A DNA stretch of 64,000 nucleotides from Antrihabitans stalagmiti (GCF_016482825.1 NZ_JAEMNV010000002.1:62001-126000); one strand, 5' to 3'; positions 11,044 through 19,825 are shown, counted from the first letter of the stretch. The notes: generated by a model from the sequence alone, not told the origin. Made by a program: numbers and translations.

Positions 11044-13242
11044 CAACATGCAGGAGACGCAACCTTCGACTTCGGTGCCTTCGAGAGCCATCTGACGCAG
11101 CCGGATGTAGTACAGCGTCTTGATGCCCTTACGCCACGCGTAGATCTGCGCCTTGTTGATATCGCGGGTCGTCGCGGTGTCCTTGAAGAACAGCGTCAGC
11201 GAAAGCCCTTGGTCGACATGCTGAGTCGCCGCAGCGTAGGTGTCGATGATCTTCTCGTAGCCGATCTCGTACGCGTCCTGGTAGTAGTCCAGGTTGTCGT
11301 TGGTGAGATACGGCGCCGGGTAGTACACGCGGCCGATCTTGCCTTCCTTGCGGATTTCGATCTTCGACGCCACCGGGTGAATCGAGCTGGTGGAGTAGTT
11401 GATGTAGCTGATCGATCCGGTCGGCGGGACGGCCTGCAGGTTCTGGTTGTAGATGCCGTACTCCTGGACCGACGCCTTGAGCTCGACCCAATCCTGCTGG
11501 GTCGGGATGTGCACGTCGGCGTCGACGAACAACTGCCGCGCGACGTCGGTCTTCGGCTCCCACACCTGGTCGGTGTACTTGTCGAAGAATTCACCCGACG
11601 CGTACTTCGACTCCGGGAAGCCCTTGAAGTAGCTGCCGCGTTCCTTGGCGATCAGGTTCGATGCCCGGATCGCGTGGAACAACACCGTATAGAAGTAGAT
11701 GTTGGTGAAGTCGATGCCTTCTTCGGAGCCGTACAGGACGCGCTCGCGTGCCAGGTACCCATGCAGGTTCATCTGCCCGAGACCGATGGCATGCGAATCG
11801 TTGTTGCCCTGCTCGATCGACGGCACCGAGAAGATGTGTGTCTGATCCGAGACGGCCGTGAGTGCCCGGATGGACACCTCGATCGTCTTCGCGAAGTCGG
11901 GCGAATCCATCGTCTTCGCGATGTTCAAGGAACCCAGGTTGCACGAAATGTCTTTGCCCACATGGGAATACGAGAGGTCGTCGTTGAACTCCGACGGCGT
12001 CGACACCTGCAGGATCTCCGAGCACAGGTTCGAGTGCGTGATCTTGCCCGCGATCGGGTTCGCACGGTTCACGGTGTCCTCGTACATGATGTACGGGTAG
12101 CCCGACTCGAACTGCAGCTCCGCAATCGTCTGAAAGAACTCGCGCGCCTTGATCTTCGACTTCCGAATGCGCTTGTCGTCGAGCATCTCGTAGTACTTCT
12201 CGGTTACGTCGATATCGGCGAACGGAACGCCGTAGATCCGCTCGACGTCGTATGGCGAGAAGAGGTACATGTCCTCGTTCTTTTTCGCCAGCTCGAACGT
12301 GATGTCGGGAATGACAACGCCGAGGGACAGCGTCTTGATGCGGATCTTCTCGTCGGCGTTCTCACGCTTGGTGTCGAGGAACCGGTAGATGTCGGGGTGA
12401 TGCGCGTGCAGGTAGACCGCGCCTGCACCCTGACGCGCGCCGAGCTGGTTGGCGTAGGAGAACGAATCCTCGAGCAGCTTCATGATCGGGATCACGCCCG
12501 AGCTCTGGTTTTCGATCTTCTTGATCGGCGCGCCGTGCTCACGAATGTTGGTGAGCAGCAACGCAACTCCGCCGCCACGCTTGGACAGCTGCAACGCCGA
12601 GTTGATGGAACGCCCGATCGACTCCATGTTGTCTTCGATACGAAGCAGGAAGCACGAGACAGGCTCGCCGCGCTGCTTCTTACCGGAGTTGAGGAACGTC
12701 GGAGTCGCGGGCTGGAAGCGTCCGGCGATGATCTCGTCGACCAATTCCTTCGCCAGAATCTCGTCGCCTGCCGCAAGGGTCAGCGCAACCATGCAGACGC
12801 GATCCTCGAAGCGCTCGAGGTAGCGCTTACCGTCGAACGTCTTGAGTGTGTACGAGGTGTAGTACTTGAACGCGCCGAGAAACGTAGGGAACCGGAACTT
12901 CTTCGAGTACGCGTGGTCGATCAGGTGCTTCACGAAGTTGCGTGAGTACTGATCGAGAACTTCGCGCTCGTAGTAGTTCTCCTTGACCAGGTAGTCCAGC
13001 TTCTCGTCCATGTTGTGGAAGAAGACTGTGTTCTGGTTGACGTGCTGCAGGAAGTACTGGTTGGCCGCTTCGCGATCCTTCTCGAACTGGATCTCGCCGT
13101 TGGGTCCGTACAGATTGAGCATCGCATTGAGTGCGTGATAATCGAGCCCGTCGGTGGCCTCCGGAGTACGGACCGGCCCCTGATTCAGGCGCCCAGTCGC
13201 GACAGCGGAGTCGGTTGATGGAGTCGCGGTATATGTTGCCAA
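11041..13242 (-). CDS. nrdE: Class Ib ribonucleotide reductase alpha subunit NrdE
   Basis: This is the catalytic subunit that reduces ribonucleoside diphosphates. The 733 residues are full length for the family. Visible landmarks include [12 protein letters not shown] near residue 35, [19 protein letters not shown], the substrate-loop segment [28 protein letters not shown], and the C-terminal redox pair in [10 protein letters not shown], which NrdH re-reduces. The reading frame requires a TTG start at 13242, preceded by AAGGATTGGG; it overlaps nrdI by 58 bp in another frame. No ATG or GTG lies between that TTG and the conserved region. Confidence 0.96.
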   Translation of the reverse strand: MATYTATPSTDSAVATGRLNQGPVRTPEATDGLDYHALNAMLNLYGPNGEIQFEKDREAANQYFLQHVNQNTVFFHNMDEKLDYLVKENYYEREVLDQYSRNFVKHLIDHAYSKKFRFPTFLGAFKYYTSYTLKTFDGKRYLERFEDRVCMVALTLAAGDEILAKELVDEIIAGRFQPATPTFLNSGKKQRGEPVSCFLLRIEDNMESIGRSINSALQLSKRGGGVALLLTNIREHGAPIKKIENQSSGVIPIMKLLEDSFSYANQLGARQGAGAVYLHAHHPDIYRFLDTKRENADEKIRIKTLSLGVVIPDITFELAKKNEDMYLFSPYDVERIYGVPFADIDVTEKYYEMLDDKRIRKSKIKAREFFQTIAELQFESGYPYIMYEDTVNRANPIAGKITHSNLCSEILQVSTPSEFNDDLSYSHVGKDISCNLGSLNIAKTMDSPDFAKTIEVSIRALTAVSDQTHIFSVPSIEQGNNDSHAIGLGQMNLHGYLARERVLYGSEEGIDFTNIYFYTVLFHAIRASNLIAKERGSYFKGFPESKYASGEFFDKYTDQVWEPKTDVARQLFVDADVHIPTQQDWVELKASVQEYGIYNQNLQAVPPTGSISYINYSTSSIHPVASKIEIRKEGKIGRVYYPAPYLTNDNLDYYQDAYEIGYEKIIDTYAAATQHVDQGLSLTLFFKDTATTRDINKAQIYAWRKGIKTLYYIRLRQMALEGTEVEGCVSCML

Positions 13243-13643
13243 AACAATCCCAATCCTTCGCGGACGCGCTCGACGTCCTCAGCAGTTCCCATGAGTTCGA
13301 AGCGGTACAGGTACGGAACCTGACACTTCTGCGAGATCACGTCTCCAGCGAAGCAATACGAGTCGCCGAAGTTCGTGTTGCCGGCCGCAATGACCGCCCG
13401 GAGCAATGATCGATTGTGTGTGTTGTTGAGAAATTTGATAACCGGCTTGGGAACGTGACCGTTGTCCCGGCCCGCGATGTGAGCACCGCCGCCGTAGGTG
13501 GGAACGATCAGCACATAAGGCTCGGCGACCCGGAAGGCCCCTTCGCGATCGTGCAGTGGAATGCGGGTCGCGGGCAGATCCAACTTCTGAACGAATCGGT
13601 GTGTGTTCTCCGATGCGCTCGAGAAGTAGACAAGCGAACTCAT
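13185..13643 (-). CDS. nrdI: NrdI flavodoxin-like maturation protein
   Basis: NrdI is a small flavoprotein that supplies the oxidant for assembling the dimanganese-tyrosyl radical of NrdF. The 152-residue protein starts [20 protein letters not shown], the FMN phosphate-binding pattern of the family, and contains [12 protein letters not shown] and [13 protein letters not shown]. It lies between nrdH (24-bp gap) and nrdE (58-bp overlap), the canonical nrdHIE order, implying one transcript. Confidence 0.96.
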   Translation of the reverse strand: MSSLVYFSSASENTHRFVQKLDLPATRIPLHDREGAFRVAEPYVLIVPTYGGGAHIAGRDNGHVPKPVIKFLNNTHNRSLLRAVIAAGNTNFGDSYCFAGDVISQKCQVPYLYRFELMGTAEDVERVREGLGLFWQHIPRLHQPTPLSRLGA

Positions 13644-13667
13644 CTGCCCGTCACCAACTCGATCTGA

Positions 13668-13901
13668 CTAGGCCGCGCTCGTGACGAGCGCCTTGATGCG
13701 GTCCGGACGGAAGCCCGACCAGTGCGAATCCTCAGCGACGACAACGGGCGCCTGCAGGTAGCCGAGCGCCATGACGTAGTCGCGGGCTTCGGCGTCCTGC
13801 GAGATGTCGACGACCGAGTATTCGATACCCGCCTTGTCGAGCGCGCGGTAGGTCGCGGTGCACTGAACGCATGCAGGCTTGGTGTACACGGTGATGGTCA
13901 T
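13668..13901 (-). CDS. nrdH: NrdH glutaredoxin-like electron donor
   Basis: This 77-residue glutaredoxin-like protein starts MTITVYTKPACVQCTATYRA, with the CVQC redox active site at residues 11-14. It ends with the GFRPDRIKAL motif typical of NrdH, which lets thioredoxin reductase reduce it. It donates electrons to the NrdE C-terminal cysteines. It is the first gene of the operon: AGAGGGA precedes the ATG, and a 16-bp NrdR-type box lies about 160 bp upstream. Confidence 0.96.
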   Translation of the reverse strand: MTITVYTKPACVQCTATYRALDKAGIEYSVVDISQDAEARDYVMALGYLQAPVVVAEDSHWSGFRPDRIKALVTSAA

Positions 13902-14062
13902 CTAGGTCCCTCTTTCTACGGCCTTCGAGTCGACTCAGAGCTGACTTGCGACGCTGGAATGTGTTGCTGGTGCCACGGAGAGAGAACGCCGTTTCGAGCT
14001 CGCCCGGTGCCTTTGCGGCTCCGATCGGGTCTCGTCCCCGTTGTGGTCTCCCAGTCCTCAAG

Positions 14063-14110
14063 ACACTACACCTAGTGTCCGACAAGGAAGGGCAACACGA
14101 CATGTTGCGA
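14063..14110 (-). promoter_or_regulatory. NrdR box pair upstream of nrdH
   Basis: The 16-bp site ACACTACACCTAGTGT at 14063-14078 has perfect 6-bp arms and matches the NrdR consensus ACACWATATATWGTGT closely. A second, weaker copy begins at 14095 (ACACGACATGTTGCGA, 11 of 16 consensus positions), 32 bp away, about three helical turns. That is the paired spacing known for NrdR-repressed ribonucleotide reductase promoters. NrdR itself is not in the window. Confidence 0.8.
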
Positions 14111-14288
14111 ACAACATTGATGAAATTCCCTGGTGGACGTTTCGAAAGTTCGCGAATTTATGCCGATCGTCGGCGTGTCGTGCGTCACATTCGACCGCGT
14201 CGGGTAATTGCTCGGCTAACACCGTACGACGTACGTTATAAAAGGGAGCAGCTGGTCCAGCGCACCAGCGCGATCAGGGCGTGTCGAT

Positions 14289-14328
14289 TCGGGTCGGTGT
14301 GCGGCCGATCGACCGCGCACCGACCCGA
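14289..14328. repeat. Palindromic repeat, GGGTCGGTGTGC family, copy 1
   Basis: A 16-bp arm TCGGGTCGGTGTGCGG pairs with its complement at 14313-14328 (15 of 16), with an 8-bp loop. The same core occurs at 53848 and 61503. This copy lies downstream of rpmJ, so it may serve as its terminator. Confidence 0.75.
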
Positions 14329-14378
14329 TTGGCTACACACCGACGCATCGTTCGATGCCGTCGGGCGCGTCGGGCCGA

Positions 14379-14501
14379 TCAGCCCTGTCGCGCCTTGAAG
14401 CGCGGTTCCTTCTTGTTGATGACATATGTCTTGCCGCGACGACGAACCACCTGTGCGCCCGGCTTGTTCTTCAGCGACCTCAGCGACTTCCGTACCTTCA
14501 T
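14379..14501 (-). CDS. rpmJ: Alternative (cysteine-free) ribosomal protein L36
   Basis: This 40-residue gene is too short for routine ORF lists. The protein starts [20 protein letters not shown], followed by an [20 protein letters not shown] end, which is the L36 family's shorter C-minus form (YkgO type). The four zinc-binding cysteine/histidine ligands of the standard form are absent: there is no cysteine at all. Such paralogues replace the zinc-containing L36 in the large ribosomal subunit when zinc is scarce. The gene stands alone and divergent from the AhpD-like gene, with an imperfect 23-bp dyad 14 bp upstream that might be a Zur site. Confidence 0.93.
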   Translation of the reverse strand: MKVRKSLRSLKNKPGAQVVRRRGKTYVINKKEPRFKARQG

Positions 14502-14515
14502 GCCATCCAGCCTAC

Positions 14516-14538
14516 ATGCAAACGGTTGTCGTTTTCAT
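14516..14538 (-). promoter_or_regulatory. Dyad upstream of rpmJ, possible Zur operator
   Basis: Arms ATGCAAACG and CGTTTTCAT (8 of 9 complementary) are separated by five bases, 15-37 bp upstream of the rpmJ start. TG...CA ends with A-rich arms are reminiscent of Zur boxes, and this L36 form is Zur-controlled in other bacteria. The inner half-sites differ from the actinobacterial consensus I know, so the assignment is tentative. Confidence 0.4.
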
Positions 14539-14614
14539 AAGAGGCTTGTCACGTTTTCGCGAGCTGCCTCGTCCACCTGTTGTAACCACGCAAGCACACG
14601 AACAGGAGCACGAA

Positions 14615-15061
14615 ATGTCGACTCGTTTCACCATCGGCGATGTCAGCCCCGAAGGCCTACGCAAGCTCGTCGGCCTCGAGATGTACGGACAGAAAGAGGT
14701 CGAGTCCGATCTGATCGAGCTGATCAAGCTCCGCGCATCGCAACTCAACGGCTGCGCCTTCTGCGTCGACATGCATTCGGTCGATATGCAGAAGAAAGGA
14801 ACGCCGGATCGGAAGATCTTCGCGGTTTCGGCATGGAAGGAAGCCACGTTCTTCGACGACCGCGAACGCCTGACTCTCGAACTCACCGAGGCCGTGACTC
14901 ACATCGGCGCCGGCGGAGTCGACGACGACCTATGGGCGCGTGCGAACAAGGAGTTCGGCGACAAGGGACTCTCGGACATGATCCTGGCGATCGCCACCAT
15001 CAATGTCTGGAATCGGATCGCCGTCGCTACGCACCAGGCGCCACCGCCACTGGAGTCCTGA
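14615..15061 (+). CDS. AhpD-like carboxymuconolactone decarboxylase family protein
   Basis: The gene encodes 148 residues from ATG 14615, chosen because AGGAG stands just upstream and the conserved sequence starts there; an in-frame ATG at 14426 would add unrelated sequence. The motif CAFCVDMH near residue 47 is the CxxCxxxH redox site of AhpD-like alkylhydroperoxidase proteins, where two cysteines act with a histidine relay. The family works in the cytoplasm in peroxide or disulfide chemistry, but the partner is not known. The gene's last 35 bp overlap the convergent membrane protein gene. Confidence 0.9.
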   Translation: MSTRFTIGDVSPEGLRKLVGLEMYGQKEVESDLIELIKLRASQLNGCAFCVDMHSVDMQKKGTPDRKIFAVSAWKEATFFDDRERLTLELTEAVTHIGAGGVDDDLWARANKEFGDKGLSDMILAIATINVWNRIAVATHQAPPPLES

Positions 15062-16157
15062 GCAACTCGGCGCGCGCGGCGATCCGGCGGTTCATGTTGT
15101 AGTTCAGTACGAGGAGCGCGAACAGTCCGACACCGAGGTTGGCGACCGCGGCGAACCCGGATGTCGCGAACTGCACAAGGGCGTTGAGCATCGTGAAGAT
15201 CAGCGCCGCGTCGCGGAGCAGCCGGATCGGCCACAAGCGGTCGGTGCGGTTCATGTAGAGCATGGCCGGGAGGGCGAGAGCGAACGTGATGGTCGCACTG
15301 ACCAACAGGATCGCCGTCGCAACGCTCATCCCGGCCAGCTCGAACGTCACCTTGTCGTCCTCGTAGAAATAGCCACCGAGGGCGACTCCGAGCGCACCGA
15401 ACGCCAAGCCGAGGAACGACAGAGCAACAAGAATCCAACCGACGACCGGCACCCACCGGGGACTTCTGAAGAAGTCCGGAATCAGCCGCGGGACCAGCTC
15501 CTGCAGCGCACGGAGTCGTGCGGGCACGGGGGCGGCGTGCGCGAGTAGTGACCGGATGTCGGCAACGACCTCAGGGTCGCCACCGTCGGCTTCCGCCCGG
15601 TCGACGAGCAGGCGTGCCCACTCCCGCCGATGCTCGGGTAGGCCCGACACGATGCCCGATGCTGCGATGGCGGCCGCATTGGACAGACATTCCTCGGGTG
15701 TCGGCGGCCGAACGTCACGAACGATGCGGCCGAGAACGAGCAACACGACGACGAGGACGTACATCATCTCCGCCGACGGACCGTAGAAGTAGTCGTTGTC
15801 CTTGGTGACGAACTTGCCGACCTCGTCGAGAAACAGCCCGAACCCGATCCCGCCGAGGACGACACACACCACCCGCGTCGCAAAGCCGAGGAAGGTCCAG
15901 CCGATCAGTAGCGCGAGCATCATCAGCGCACCGCCGTAGAGCGCGTGTGCGATGTGCAGATTGCCGCCGCCGACTTGGGGATAGTCGGTGAGGTGCAGAT
16001 AGGCGCGGGTCAACAGAATGGTGAGGATGGCGATGACCATGAACGCCTCGCCGGAGGGGCCGCCGTAGGCATCCCGAAGGACCCGATTCCGCCGATCAGT
16101 CTTCAGCCTTTTGTCCAACATTGGCCGATTGTCCTCCGCGGAGAGCAATCGGACCAT
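15027..16157 (-). CDS. Unknown multi-pass membrane protein
   Basis: This is a 376-residue protein with about four hydrophobic segments in its first 150 residues, a soluble helical middle (about 155-225, rich in Ala, Glu and Arg) and about four more hydrophobic segments near the C-terminus. The first half has an FGLFLDEVGKFVTKDNDYFY stretch that looks conserved but matches no family I can name. It ends inside the convergent AhpD-like gene (35-bp overlap). The unknown gene at 16167 lies 9 bp upstream on the same strand, so the two are probably an operon. Confidence 0.78.
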   Translation of the reverse strand: MVRLLSAEDNRPMLDKRLKTDRRNRVLRDAYGGPSGEAFMVIAILTILLTRAYLHLTDYPQVGGGNLHIAHALYGGALMMLALLIGWTFLGFATRVVCVVLGGIGFGLFLDEVGKFVTKDNDYFYGPSAEMMYVLVVVLLVLGRIVRDVRPPTPEECLSNAAAIAASGIVSGLPEHRREWARLLVDRAEADGGDPEVVADIRSLLAHAAPVPARLRALQELVPRLIPDFFRSPRWVPVVGWILVALSFLGLAFGALGVALGGYFYEDDKVTFELAGMSVATAILLVSATITFALALPAMLYMNRTDRLWPIRLLRDAALIFTMLNALVQFATSGFAAVANLGVGLFALLVLNYNMNRRIAARAELLRTPVAVAPGA

Positions 16158-16166
16158 AGGAATGAA

Positions 16167-17354
16167 TCAGGCAGTGCCACGTGCTGTCAGTGCGGCGATG
16201 TCGGCGCCGAGCACACTCTGATACGTCATCATCAGCTCGTCGACATCGGCGAACTGATCACCGACGAAATGTGTATTCGCCGCGGAGAGTTCGCGATTGC
16301 CGGATCGTGCGAGCAACTCGTCGATCCGCGAATCGAGGCTGAGCGTGTGATTGACCGCGGCGATCGATTGCAGTTGCTCCTCGGCCTTGCCGAGCAGATC
16401 GCCGATCCGAGCAAGCGCGGAAACCCGCTCGACGAGCTGATTCCATACCGGAGCCAGAGCCCGCTCACGTGCTGCGATCTGGGCGCGGGCCGAGTCCGAC
16501 CGTGCCGCACGCGCCGCAGTCGCGAGTTCGATTCCGATGCCTCGCAACGCAACGGTGTCGACCGCGATCTGCAACAGTTCGTCGGCGAGGTCCAACTGCG
16601 CCCGCTGGACGAGAAAGTGGTCGGAATGCCAGACCCGCGAGCTGTCGATTCGGTCGAACAGGGTGCCTGCAAGGAACAGTAGAGCGTCGTGCCGATCGGT
16701 GAACGACTGCCCGTCGCCGCCCGGACTTCCGGCAAGGGCATCCGCAGCCCTGCGGCCTGCGTCGGCAAGACGGGCGTTGCGTGTTTGCTGAGCGAGTCTT
16801 TCCGCTGCTTCGACCGCGACACCGCGCACCTGGATCATCGAGGTCGCGCGGGCCGGAGCCGGTGTCGCCCGCAATGCGGCGAACAATGCGTCTCGTTGCT
16901 CGAGATCCAAGTGGACGCCTGCCCGTCGGTCGCGGCGTATCGCGCGGATTCCGGTCGCATAGTGCGTGGGCGATGTCACTACGGTGCTGCGCGCTGCCTG
17001 CAGACGTCGTAGCAATTCCCCGAGTCGGTAGTTGTAGATCATCTGCACGGGTCCAGGCCGCAGCTGTGCCGCCTTTTCCTGGACGCGCCGGTACTCGTCG
17101 AAAACCAGGCGCAACGCACCGAAACCGCCGACCGTTGGGATGGTTCGTCCTTCGGCTCGCCGGTTCAGCAGGACTGTTCGAGTCGATTCGTCCAGGTGAC
17201 CTGCGGCGATGAGCACAGCCGCGTCGTCGGACAGCGGTCGGTCGACGGTGTCGATGCGGCCGAGCTCACACCACTGTCGGACCTGAGCAGAGATGCGAAC
17301 GCGGCGATCCGCTTCGGTTTCGTGCCAGCCGTCGACGACGTTGTCGTCAGCCAT
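16167..17354 (-). CDS. Unknown soluble helical protein
   Basis: The gene encodes 395 residues from the ATG at 17354, chosen because GGAGG lies seven bases upstream; an upstream in-frame start adds 15 residues of no visible merit. The protein is mostly predicted helix, rich in Ala and Arg, without signal peptide, membrane segment, coiled-coil heptads or cysteine motifs. No family recognised. It ends 9 bp before the multi-pass membrane protein gene, so the pair is likely to work together. Confidence 0.72.
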   Translation of the reverse strand: MADDNVVDGWHETEADRRVRISAQVRQWCELGRIDTVDRPLSDDAAVLIAAGHLDESTRTVLLNRRAEGRTIPTVGGFGALRLVFDEYRRVQEKAAQLRPGPVQMIYNYRLGELLRRLQAARSTVVTSPTHYATGIRAIRRDRRAGVHLDLEQRDALFAALRATPAPARATSMIQVRGVAVEAAERLAQQTRNARLADAGRRAADALAGSPGGDGQSFTDRHDALLFLAGTLFDRIDSSRVWHSDHFLVQRAQLDLADELLQIAVDTVALRGIGIELATAARAARSDSARAQIAARERALAPVWNQLVERVSALARIGDLLGKAEEQLQSIAAVNHTLSLDSRIDELLARSGNRELSAANTHFVGDQFADVDELMMTYQSVLGADIAALTARGTA

Positions 17355-17413
17355 GCAGCCCTCCTGGTTCGATTTGGACCTGAAATCTGTCCGTCCCAAT
17401 CCACTGTTCCAGA

Positions 17414-17489
17414 AAGGCGGCTACGCCGCTCGTGAGTCTTTTCGGAGGTCGCACCCGCCGAAAGGACTCACGAGGCGCGAAGCGACCTA
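17414..17489. repeat. 75-bp palindromic element, copy 1
   Basis: The outer ends read AGGCGGCTACGCCGC and CCTA. The inner stem is CTCGTGAGTCTTTTCGG at 17429-17445, paired with 17458-17474 (16 of 17). The terminal CTA is the stop codon, on the minus strand, of the FMN reductase gene, and the other end lies upstream of the unknown gene at 17354. Other copies are at 26111, 42545 and 58509. Confidence 0.88.
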
Positions 17490-18050
17490 GGCAGCGACCG
17501 GCGCTGATGCTGCGACGAGTTCGGTAACGACTCCGGCGATCAGGTCCGAGACCTCGACGTTCTCGCGCGGGTGGAGGTCGCCGAACTTCTGGCCTGTGCC
17601 TCCGACGATGAGCGTCGCATTGTCGACGACCCGACCGCCTGCAATGCCTACGGCCTTACGGGTGTCTTCCTGCGCCCACTTGCCGCCGTTTGCGCTTGGC
17701 GACTGACCGATGACGGCGATCGGCTTGTCCTTGATCGCGCCGATGCCGTACGGACGCGAGATCCAGTCGATGGCGTTTTTCAGGACGGCGGGAATCGTGC
17801 CGTTGTATTCCGGCGTCACGAGGATGAGCGCGTCGGCCTGAGCGGTTGCCGCGCGAAGTGCTGCAACGGCTGGGATCGGCGAGTTCGGATCGTCGATGTC
17901 AGGGTTGTAGAAGGGCAGATCGGCAAGTCCGTCGAACACGTCGACAGCGACACCCTCCGGCGCCACGTGGGCTGCCGTTTCGGCCAGCTGACGGCTGACC
18001 GCACCATCGCGAAGGCTTCCGACGAGTGCGAGAACACGAGACTGAGTCAT
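17487..18050 (-). CDS. NAD(P)H-dependent FMN reductase
   Basis: This 187-residue flavodoxin-fold protein has the phosphate-binding start RVLALVGSLRDGAVSRQLAE, and LVTPEYNGTIPAVLKNAIDW with the PEYNG motif of the NADPH-dependent FMN/quinone reductase family. It would reduce flavins, quinones or azo compounds in the cytoplasm. It is divergent from a TetR regulator, and the 100-bp gap contains a 12-bp palindrome over its likely -35 box, so the TetR protein probably represses it. Its stop codon is supplied by the palindromic element at 17414. Confidence 0.92.
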   Translation of the reverse strand: MTQSRVLALVGSLRDGAVSRQLAETAAHVAPEGVAVDVFDGLADLPFYNPDIDDPNSPIPAVAALRAATAQADALILVTPEYNGTIPAVLKNAIDWISRPYGIGAIKDKPIAVIGQSPSANGGKWAQEDTRKAVGIAGGRVVDNATLIVGGTGQKFGDLHPRENVEVSDLIAGVVTELVAASAPVAA

Positions 18051-18090
18051 TGAGCTACTTCCTTAGACCGATCGAGTTGGTTCTTCATCA

Positions 18091-18120
18091 GGTATAGCAG
18101 TACAAACGGACCGCGGTCCA
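18091..18120 (-). promoter_or_regulatory. Promoter and TetR operator for the FMN reductase
   Basis: On the minus strand TGGACC (18120-18115) and TATACC (18096-18091) are spaced 18 bp apart and fit a sigma-70 promoter. The perfect palindrome GGACCGCGGTCC at 18108-18119 overlaps the -35 box and lies 31 bp before the divergent TetR start, a typical arrangement for a TetR-controlled divergent pair. Confidence 0.6.
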
Positions 18121-18150
18121 CTTGCATTCCCGGCGAGTAGAATTCTTTTC

Positions 18151-18756
18151 GTGATCGGTCAAAATCTGCATGTTGTCGGCAACGAGCCCGGAGAACGGGC
18201 CGATGCCGCCCGTAACCGTCGACTTCTGCTCGATGCAGCCGAAGCACTCGTCGCCGAACAGGGACCCGATTGTGTGACGATGGACGCTGTCGCCAACAAA
18301 GCCGGAGTGGGCAAAGGCACAGTCTTTCGCCGCTTCGGTAGCCGCGCCGGGATGATGCGGGCACTGCTCGACCACACCGAAAGTCAACTGCAGAACGACT
18401 TCATGTTCGGCCCTCCCCCGCTCGGCCCTGGCGCCGATCCGATCGACCGTCTGATCGCGTTCGGGCGCGCACGCCTCGAACTCGTCGAGGTCGCCGGCGA
18501 AGTGCTACGCGCAGCCGACTCGTCGACCGAGCTGCGCTATATCCATCCGGCGTACCTGCTGTGTCACGCGCACGTGGCGATGCTGCTTCGACAGGCGGAG
18601 ATACCCGGCAACGTCGACCTGCTTGCCGATGCGCTGCTCGCACCACTCGATGCCGGATTGTTCATGCATCAGACGAAGGCTCGCGGGATGACGATCGAAC
18701 AGATCGGTGAGGCATGGGAGGACCTGGTCAGGCGCGTCACCCGCTGTTCGGGATAG
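18151..18756 (+). CDS. TetR family transcriptional regulator
   Basis: This 201-residue regulator has a GTG start at 18151. The N-terminal helix-turn-helix is clear: RRLLLDAAEALVAEQGPDCV, then KAGVGKGTVFRRFGSRAGMM near residues 50-70. The C-terminal domain contains HPAYLLCHAHVAMLL and has no ligand motif I recognise. It is divergent from the FMN reductase, with a palindrome between them, and probably represses that gene and itself. The iol genes begin 88 bp downstream on the same strand, so read-through could also link it to inositol catabolism, but there is no direct sign of that. Confidence 0.9.
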   Translation: MIGQNLHVVGNEPGERADAARNRRLLLDAAEALVAEQGPDCVTMDAVANKAGVGKGTVFRRFGSRAGMMRALLDHTESQLQNDFMFGPPPLGPGADPIDRLIAFGRARLELVEVAGEVLRAADSSTELRYIHPAYLLCHAHVAMLLRQAEIPGNVDLLADALLAPLDAGLFMHQTKARGMTIEQIGEAWEDLVRRVTRCSG

Positions 18757-18844
18757 TCGTGTCGACGTCGCTGACGACGAATCTGTGACAATGTCGGAAA
18801 GGCGAAGATCAGGAGAACGCACGTCTACCTCGGGAGCTCCACAC

Positions 18845-19825
18845 GTGACGACGGCAGGCACCAGCGCATTCGACGTACTCGCCATCGGGCGATGCGGCGT
18901 CGACCTGTATCCGCTGCAGGCTGGGGTCGGGCTCGCAGATGTCACTGCATTCGGCAAGTTTCTCGGCGGGAGCGCCGCGAACGTCGCAGTTGCCGCCGCC
19001 AAACTCGGTTTGTCGACCGCACTCGTCTCCGGAGTCGGCAACGATCCGTTCGGGACTTTCGTCAGAAGAAGTCTCGGCGAACTGGGTGTCGACGCTCGCT
19101 TCGTCGGCACGGACGACAACCTGGCAACTCCGATCACCTTCTGCGAAATATTCGCGCCGGATCGATTCCCCATCTACTTCTATCGGCAGCCGAGTGCGCC
19201 CGACCTGCAGGTGCGCGCCGACGAACTCGACTACGACGCCATCGGATCAGCCGCGCTGCTCTGGTCGACCGTCACCGGACTATGCGAAGAACCAAGCCGT
19301 GCCGCGCATTTCGCAGCATGGGAGACGCGGGCACGTGCCCCGCTGACGGTTCTCGACCTGGACTACCGACCGATGTTCTGGACGTCGCCCGAAGCAGCGC
19401 GGTCCCAGATCCGGGACGCGTTGAATCACGTCACCGTTGCCGTCGGCAATCGCGAAGAGTGTGAAATCGCAGTCGGGGAAACAGATCCCGACCGCGCAGC
19501 CGATGCCTTGCTCGCCTGTGGCGTCGAACTTGCGATCGTCAAGATGGGACCCGCCGGAGTGCTCGCCAAAACGGCACACGAATCCGTCACGGTCGCACCG
19601 AACATCGTCGACGTCGTCAACGGTTTGGGCGCGGGCGACGCGTTCGGAGGCAGTTTGTGCAACGGACTGCTTGCGGGGTGGCCGTTGGAGAAGACTGTGC
19701 GATATGCGAATGCAGCAGGCGCCATCGTCGCGTCCCGTCTCGAATGTTCGACGGCGATGCCAACTTCGGCCGAAGTCGCCGCACTCGCCGAACAATCGGA
19801 GGCGGCAGGAATGGTCGGACGATGA
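18845..19825 (+). CDS. iolC: 5-dehydro-2-deoxygluconokinase IolC (PfkB family)
   Basis: IolC phosphorylates 2-deoxy-5-keto-gluconate in myo-inositol breakdown. The PfkB kinase has its first signature in GKFLGGSAANVAVAAAKLGL (about residues 36-55) and its second near the C-terminus as NGLGAGDAFGGSL with the catalytic Asp. I chose the GTG at 18845 (326 residues): GGGAG precedes it, and the FDVLAIGRCGVDLYP start follows closely. An ATG 18 codons upstream lacks such a site. The stop overlaps the iolB start (ATGA). It is the first gene of the iol cluster. Confidence 0.9.
   Translation: MTTAGTSAFDVLAIGRCGVDLYPLQAGVGLADVTAFGKFLGGSAANVAVAAAKLGLSTALVSGVGNDPFGTFVRRSLGELGVDARFVGTDDNLATPITFCEIFAPDRFPIYFYRQPSAPDLQVRADELDYDAIGSAALLWSTVTGLCEEPSRAAHFAAWETRARAPLTVLDLDYRPMFWTSPEAARSQIRDALNHVTVAVGNREECEIAVGETDPDRAADALLACGVELAIVKMGPAGVLAKTAHESVTVAPNIVDVVNGLGAGDAFGGSLCNGLLAGWPLEKTVRYANAAGAIVASRLECSTAMPTSAEVAALAEQSEAAGMVGR

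Larger units (their letters stand above)
13902..14378. other. 477-bp gene-free region between nrdH and rpmJ
   Basis: This stretch holds the nrdH leader and the NrdR-like boxes (14063-14110), an AT-richer segment at 14100-14260 with no supported gene, and a palindromic repeat at 14289-14328. I saw no convincing small ORF with a ribosome-binding site. Confidence 0.6.

Noticed and set aside
10984-12945. A 653-codon plus-strand open frame
   Set aside because: It is the exact antisense of nrdE, whose protein is strongly conserved; its Arg/Val/Leu/Asp-rich composition is that of a high-GC shadow frame.
14281-14340. Possible CRISPR or tandem repeat unit near rpmJ
   Set aside because: It is a single inverted repeat without regularly spaced direct repeats; no cas genes are present.
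18157-18387. Minus-strand frames over the TetR gene
   Set aside because: Antisense to a clear helix-turn-helix regulator; no ribosome-binding site.
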